This document shows, piece after piece, positions 60,709 to 64,000 of a stretch of DNA of 64,000 nt (the first letter of the stretch is position 1; each line of letters opens with the position of its first letter). The notes below the pieces were generated by a model. That model was not told the origin of the DNA. It worked only from the letters and a program-made list of their open reading frames with translations, and did no database searches. The stretch covers positions 110,767,188 to 110,831,187 of the forward strand of contig OZ038383.1 of assembly GCA_964036045.1 (NCBI GenBank), in the 5' to 3' direction. Position numbers and translations under genes: made by a program. The DNA comes from Eutreptiella sp. 'Long Island Sound 2002' (taxonomy: Eukaryota > Euglenozoa > Euglenophyceae > Eutreptiales > Eutreptiaceae).

Positions 60709-61542
60709 TCACATTCGCCATTTTGTTTGGTTCGTGTCCCCATAGATGTGTTGGGATAGCGGGTTTTGGGCCAGCTCTGCGCGTTGCTCGTTCATGATTT
60801 CGGTGTAGTTGAAGTTTTTGCTCTCGGGTCGGGGGCTCTTGACGGGAGGGGACTTCGGCCCCGCTGAAGACCGACTTGCGACGGATGGTGTCACAGAGGC
60901 CGGGGGTGGTAGAGGCTGATAATCCTGTGGATTGATGGGGCAGGCATGTGCTGGAAATGCAGCAAATGGTTGCATGCAGGCAAAGCAGTGGCAAACACCA
61001 AAAACAGGAATTGGTCCGCCCAACTTGAGGCTTGGAGATACTTGGAGATGCTTCCGGCCCCCTTCAGGTTCCGGCTGAGGTGTGCTCACAGTGTAGACTG
61101 ATGAGTTGTTCCTTCCAAAGTATCTCAAGATTTCGTCTGCTTCTTCTCCTCCGCGTGGCCGATTGTTCAGGGCAGTGAGTGCACTTATGTCTCTGCTGAG
61201 GAGCCGTCGGGGCTGTTCTGAGGGGTGCGGAATACAAACAGTGGTCGCTACACCTCCACCTGGAGTGGGCTGCTGGATCAGATTGCAGGTGCGTAGCCCT
61301 TCGGAGCCCCTAAAGTGGGGAGGAATGAGTGGACTGTGTAGCCCCTGCCATATGTGGGTTCCCAAAGACACGAGGAAACGTGTAATGTGGCAGACATCCA
61401 CAGCCCCTGCTTTGCTATGTGAATGTACTGCCCAGGTCACGCAATTCCTCATCACGGTGATGTGATTTAGCAAGAATTGGTGACATTGGGCGAAAATAGG
61501 TGACAATTGAATTCTGCCAAATCCCCCATCAGGAAGAAGCAT
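60709..61542 (-). CDS. probable intron-containing gene, product unrecognised
   Basis: The strongest gene-like signal outside transposons. The last exon (60,924-60,709) encodes DYQPLPPPASVTPSV, a Ser/Pro-rich linker, then NFNYTEIMNEQRAELAQNPL and ends at TGA. Just upstream a frame ending NNSSVYT meets a classic donor GTGAGC at 61,089. The acceptor CCACAG ends at 60,925. Removing this 165-bp intron joins the two in phase 0, although the intron also happens to be open in frame. The exon before it contains ISALTALNN and EEADEILRYFGR. The N-terminus is unclear: the frame is open back to 61,542, but that part may be intronic. The 5' end faces the plus-strand gene starting near 61.66 kb, giving a divergent pair. 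No domain is recognised. Confidence 0.45.
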   Translation of the reverse strand: MLLPDGGFGRIQLSPIFAQCHQFLLNHITVMRNCVTWAVHSHSKAGAVDVCHITRFLVSLGTHIWQGLHSPLIPPHFRGSEGLRTCNLIQQPTPGGGVATTVCIPHPSEQPRRLLSRDISALTALNNRPRGGEEADEILRYFGRNNSSVYTVSTPQPEPEGGRKHLQVSPSLKLGGPIPVFGVCHCFACMQPFAAFPAHACPINPQDYQPLPPPASVTPSVASRSSAGPKSPPVKSPRPESKNFNYTEIMNEQRAELAQNPLSQHIYGDTNQTKWRM

Positions 61543-61662
61543 TGAAATCTTTTATGTATATGTATGGGATATCTATAGCAGTGTACCTCCCAGGGTGTAA
61601 AGGGGCAAACATGGCCCACATCATCAGAGTTTGGTGACCATTGCAAATCGCCTGGGTGGGGA

Positions 61663-62257
61663 GTGCATCGTATGTATTCGGGGGTGCAACGCAAAATTAA
61701 GTGGGATAGTGGGTCCAAGGACATGCTATACACCTACTCTGAGAACTACTCTCCAACAAACTGCCAGCGGGTGACCACCAAGGAGAAAAAACTGATTGAC
61801 CAGGGATACCGCAGCCCGGCAATCAGTCATAAGTCAGCCCACCGAAAAACAGTGACTGGGAAGCGCCGCGGTCCGAAGATTCCGATTCGGTTTTTGCACT
61901 TGTCTGAGGACGCGGCTGCAGAGGCGGTGCAGAAAAAACGCCCTTCGGGGCCAAGAAGGATGGCACTCAAAGAGTTCTGTCCACATCCATCATCAAGGGC
62001 ATGAACCCCAAGGAAGTTCGTCCAAACAAACGTCGCTTCACAGGTTTGGGCAGTGGCGGTGTCAAAACTGTCAACGGCACACAACAATCTTCGTCTCGTT
62101 CTGCCCCTTGCCCCTGCCTCTGCCCCCTAGGTGTTGCTCCCTTGTCCACAGGACTCTGCAAACAACACCAGCAGATGCGATTTTGGATGCAGTCCATGCA
62201 GACTTTCCTCGGGATTTCGTCAGAATTTCGTTGGGACTGCAAGGACAAAAAGTGTGA
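61663..62257 (+). CDS. probable intron-containing gene, basic protein of unknown function
   Basis: Basic, protein-like frame (SENYSPTNCQRVTTKEKKLI, HRKTVTGKRRGPKIP, later LSTSIIKGMNPKEVRPNKRR). A frame change is needed near 61,930. It could be an indel in an A6 run or a short intron. A GT at 62,044 after TTCACAG and an AG at 62,174 (CACCAGCAG) define a plausible 131-bp intron, after which the frame reads DAILDAVHADFPRDFVRISL and stops at TGA 62,257. The upstream end is uncertain: the first codon here is GTG, and an earlier exon is likely. No family is assigned. Confidence 0.4.
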
Positions 62258-62858
62258 ACTCTGTAGTGGGGAACGACAATTTATCATATTAGATCAAATG
62301 TGGGAATATTCTGTGTGCCTGCCTCAAGTTCGGGTAGACCTTGTGGCAAATCTAGACCATGAATATCCTAAAACTAATTGCCTACAAAGAAACTTTGAAA
62401 CCTGTGGTGGGGAGTACCAAGTGTTGCTGCCATGCCAGGCCCTCCGTTTGTCCAGTAAAACTGTTGGTTCATATGAATATAAGTATGTCCCGGGCGGGGG
62501 GGGGGATGTCACAAGGGGAGGGGGGGGGGGGGGGGACTCCTCAGTTCTGGTCACCAACTAACCCCCCCCCACTAATTGTTGGCCGGAGGCCCATTGGGGG
62601 GGGGGGGGGGGGACTAGAAGGCGGGTCTCAGGTGGGGGGGGGGACAATGGGGGGGCTTTTGCCCCGGGGTCGGGCACCTCCGAACAGTATGCGGCCCAAG
62701 TGTGATCCGACACTTCGCACCGCCCCTTGCTCCAACAGGTAGGGTATCATCGGCTTGGGTAGTCCCAACCACATTGGGAACCTCAGGGGGGTGGGCTCCT
62801 GAGGCGTTCATGGGATTAGAGGTACACCATGACACGAGACATACATATATATATATAT
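62258..62858. other. G-run-rich spacer
   Basis: Several long G tracts (62,518-62,535, 62,596-62,612, 62,633-62,642) and a C tract, with no supported gene. 62,808-62,850 (TCATGGGATTAGAGGTACACC and following) is nearly repeated at 63,603-63,648 on the other side of the foldback element. Confidence 0.5.
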
Positions 62859-63552
<694 letters not shown>

Positions 63553-63774
63553 GCTGGAAGGAAGGTCATGGGATAGGAAGGTCATATAGGAGGGAATGGA
63601 GGTCATGGGATTAGGGTTACACCATGGCACAAGACATACATATAATAGAGGTTGGAATGCGAAATTGTGGCCATAGCAACTCGGGGTGGTGGCCTCGGAC
63701 CACACGCCATGACGGTACATCACCCCTCCCAGCTTACACCACACTTGCACAAGCCTTCTCCCCAAATGTTTTGA

Positions 63775-63945
63775 GGAAGCGAAGGGAAAGGCCTAAGACC
63801 AAGAGTGGCTCCTTGGAACACTTTCTACAGATCAACCTAAGAAGGGAGGGGCCTAAGACCAAGAGTGGCTCCTTGGAACACTTTGTACGGATCGACTTAA
63901 GAAGGGGAGGGCCTAAGACCAAGAGTGGCTACTCCATCCTCGTCA
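63775..63945 (+). repeat. 60-bp tandem repeat, about 2.7 copies
   Basis: GCCTAAGACCAAGAGTGGCT recurs at 63,791, 63,851 and 63,911, an exact 60-bp period. In one plus frame it gives a 20-residue repeat containing GPKTKSGSLEHF. The frame extends from 63,624 to 63,995. Because the period preserves frame it could be a repeat protein, but there is no other support. Confidence 0.85.
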
Positions 63946-64000
63946 TCCATCCCATGGTGAGTCCGTTTGCTGTTTCTTCCTGGTGGACCAGTTGACCACC

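Overview
This window looks like nuclear DNA from a eukaryote, most plausibly a repeat-rich microbial eukaryote such as an alga or other protist. The reasons are long satellite arrays, a non-LTR retrotransposon with endonuclease, reverse transcriptase (RT) and RNase H parts, a hAT-type DNA transposon, foldback/MITE elements, tRNA-like sequences and apparent GT-AG introns. I see no bacterial operons, no CRISPR and no rRNA genes. The species cannot be named from sequence alone.

Bases 1 to about 34,420 are one huge 16-bp satellite (consensus GGATCGTACCCCTCAT). It is interrupted by a 1-kb non-repetitive island (2,620-3,645) and a 438-bp MITE (8,859-9,296). About 11.3 kb of this landscape, island and MITE included, is duplicated head to tail (about 1,930-13,230 and 13,231-24,750). 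The second copy carries a 0.22-kb internal inversion and several indels that are mostly multiples of the monomer. Long open frames fill the plus strand here only because the 16-mer has no stop codon in any frame; they are not genes.

From 32.5 to 49.9 kb the 16-bp satellite alternates with a second, 17-bp satellite (TATTCCCGTGTTCCAAG), and both switch orientation several times. Inserted in the 16-bp array is an 11.2-kb, strikingly GC-rich LINE-like element (34,421-45,593) on the minus strand. It ends in a (CAA)n tail and encodes two ORFs. ORF2 carries an AP-type endonuclease, RT, RNase H and a CCHC knuckle. Frameshifts and in-frame stops, nearly all TAG, interrupt both ORFs. About 1.35 kb of satellite mosaic is present on both sides of the element (32,560-33,910 and 46,290-47,628).

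From 49.9 to 64 kb the DNA is lower-copy. It holds a 1,568-bp hAT-like transposon with a perfect 8-bp target-site duplication (50,653-52,220) that carries a 30-bp minisatellite. It also has a divergent pair of probable protein genes with introns (60.7-61.5 kb minus, 61.7-62.3 kb plus), two tRNA-like sequences, short dispersed repeats, a 594-bp foldback element next to a long (AT)n tract, and a 60-bp tandem repeat. Most of this region shows no gene I can support.
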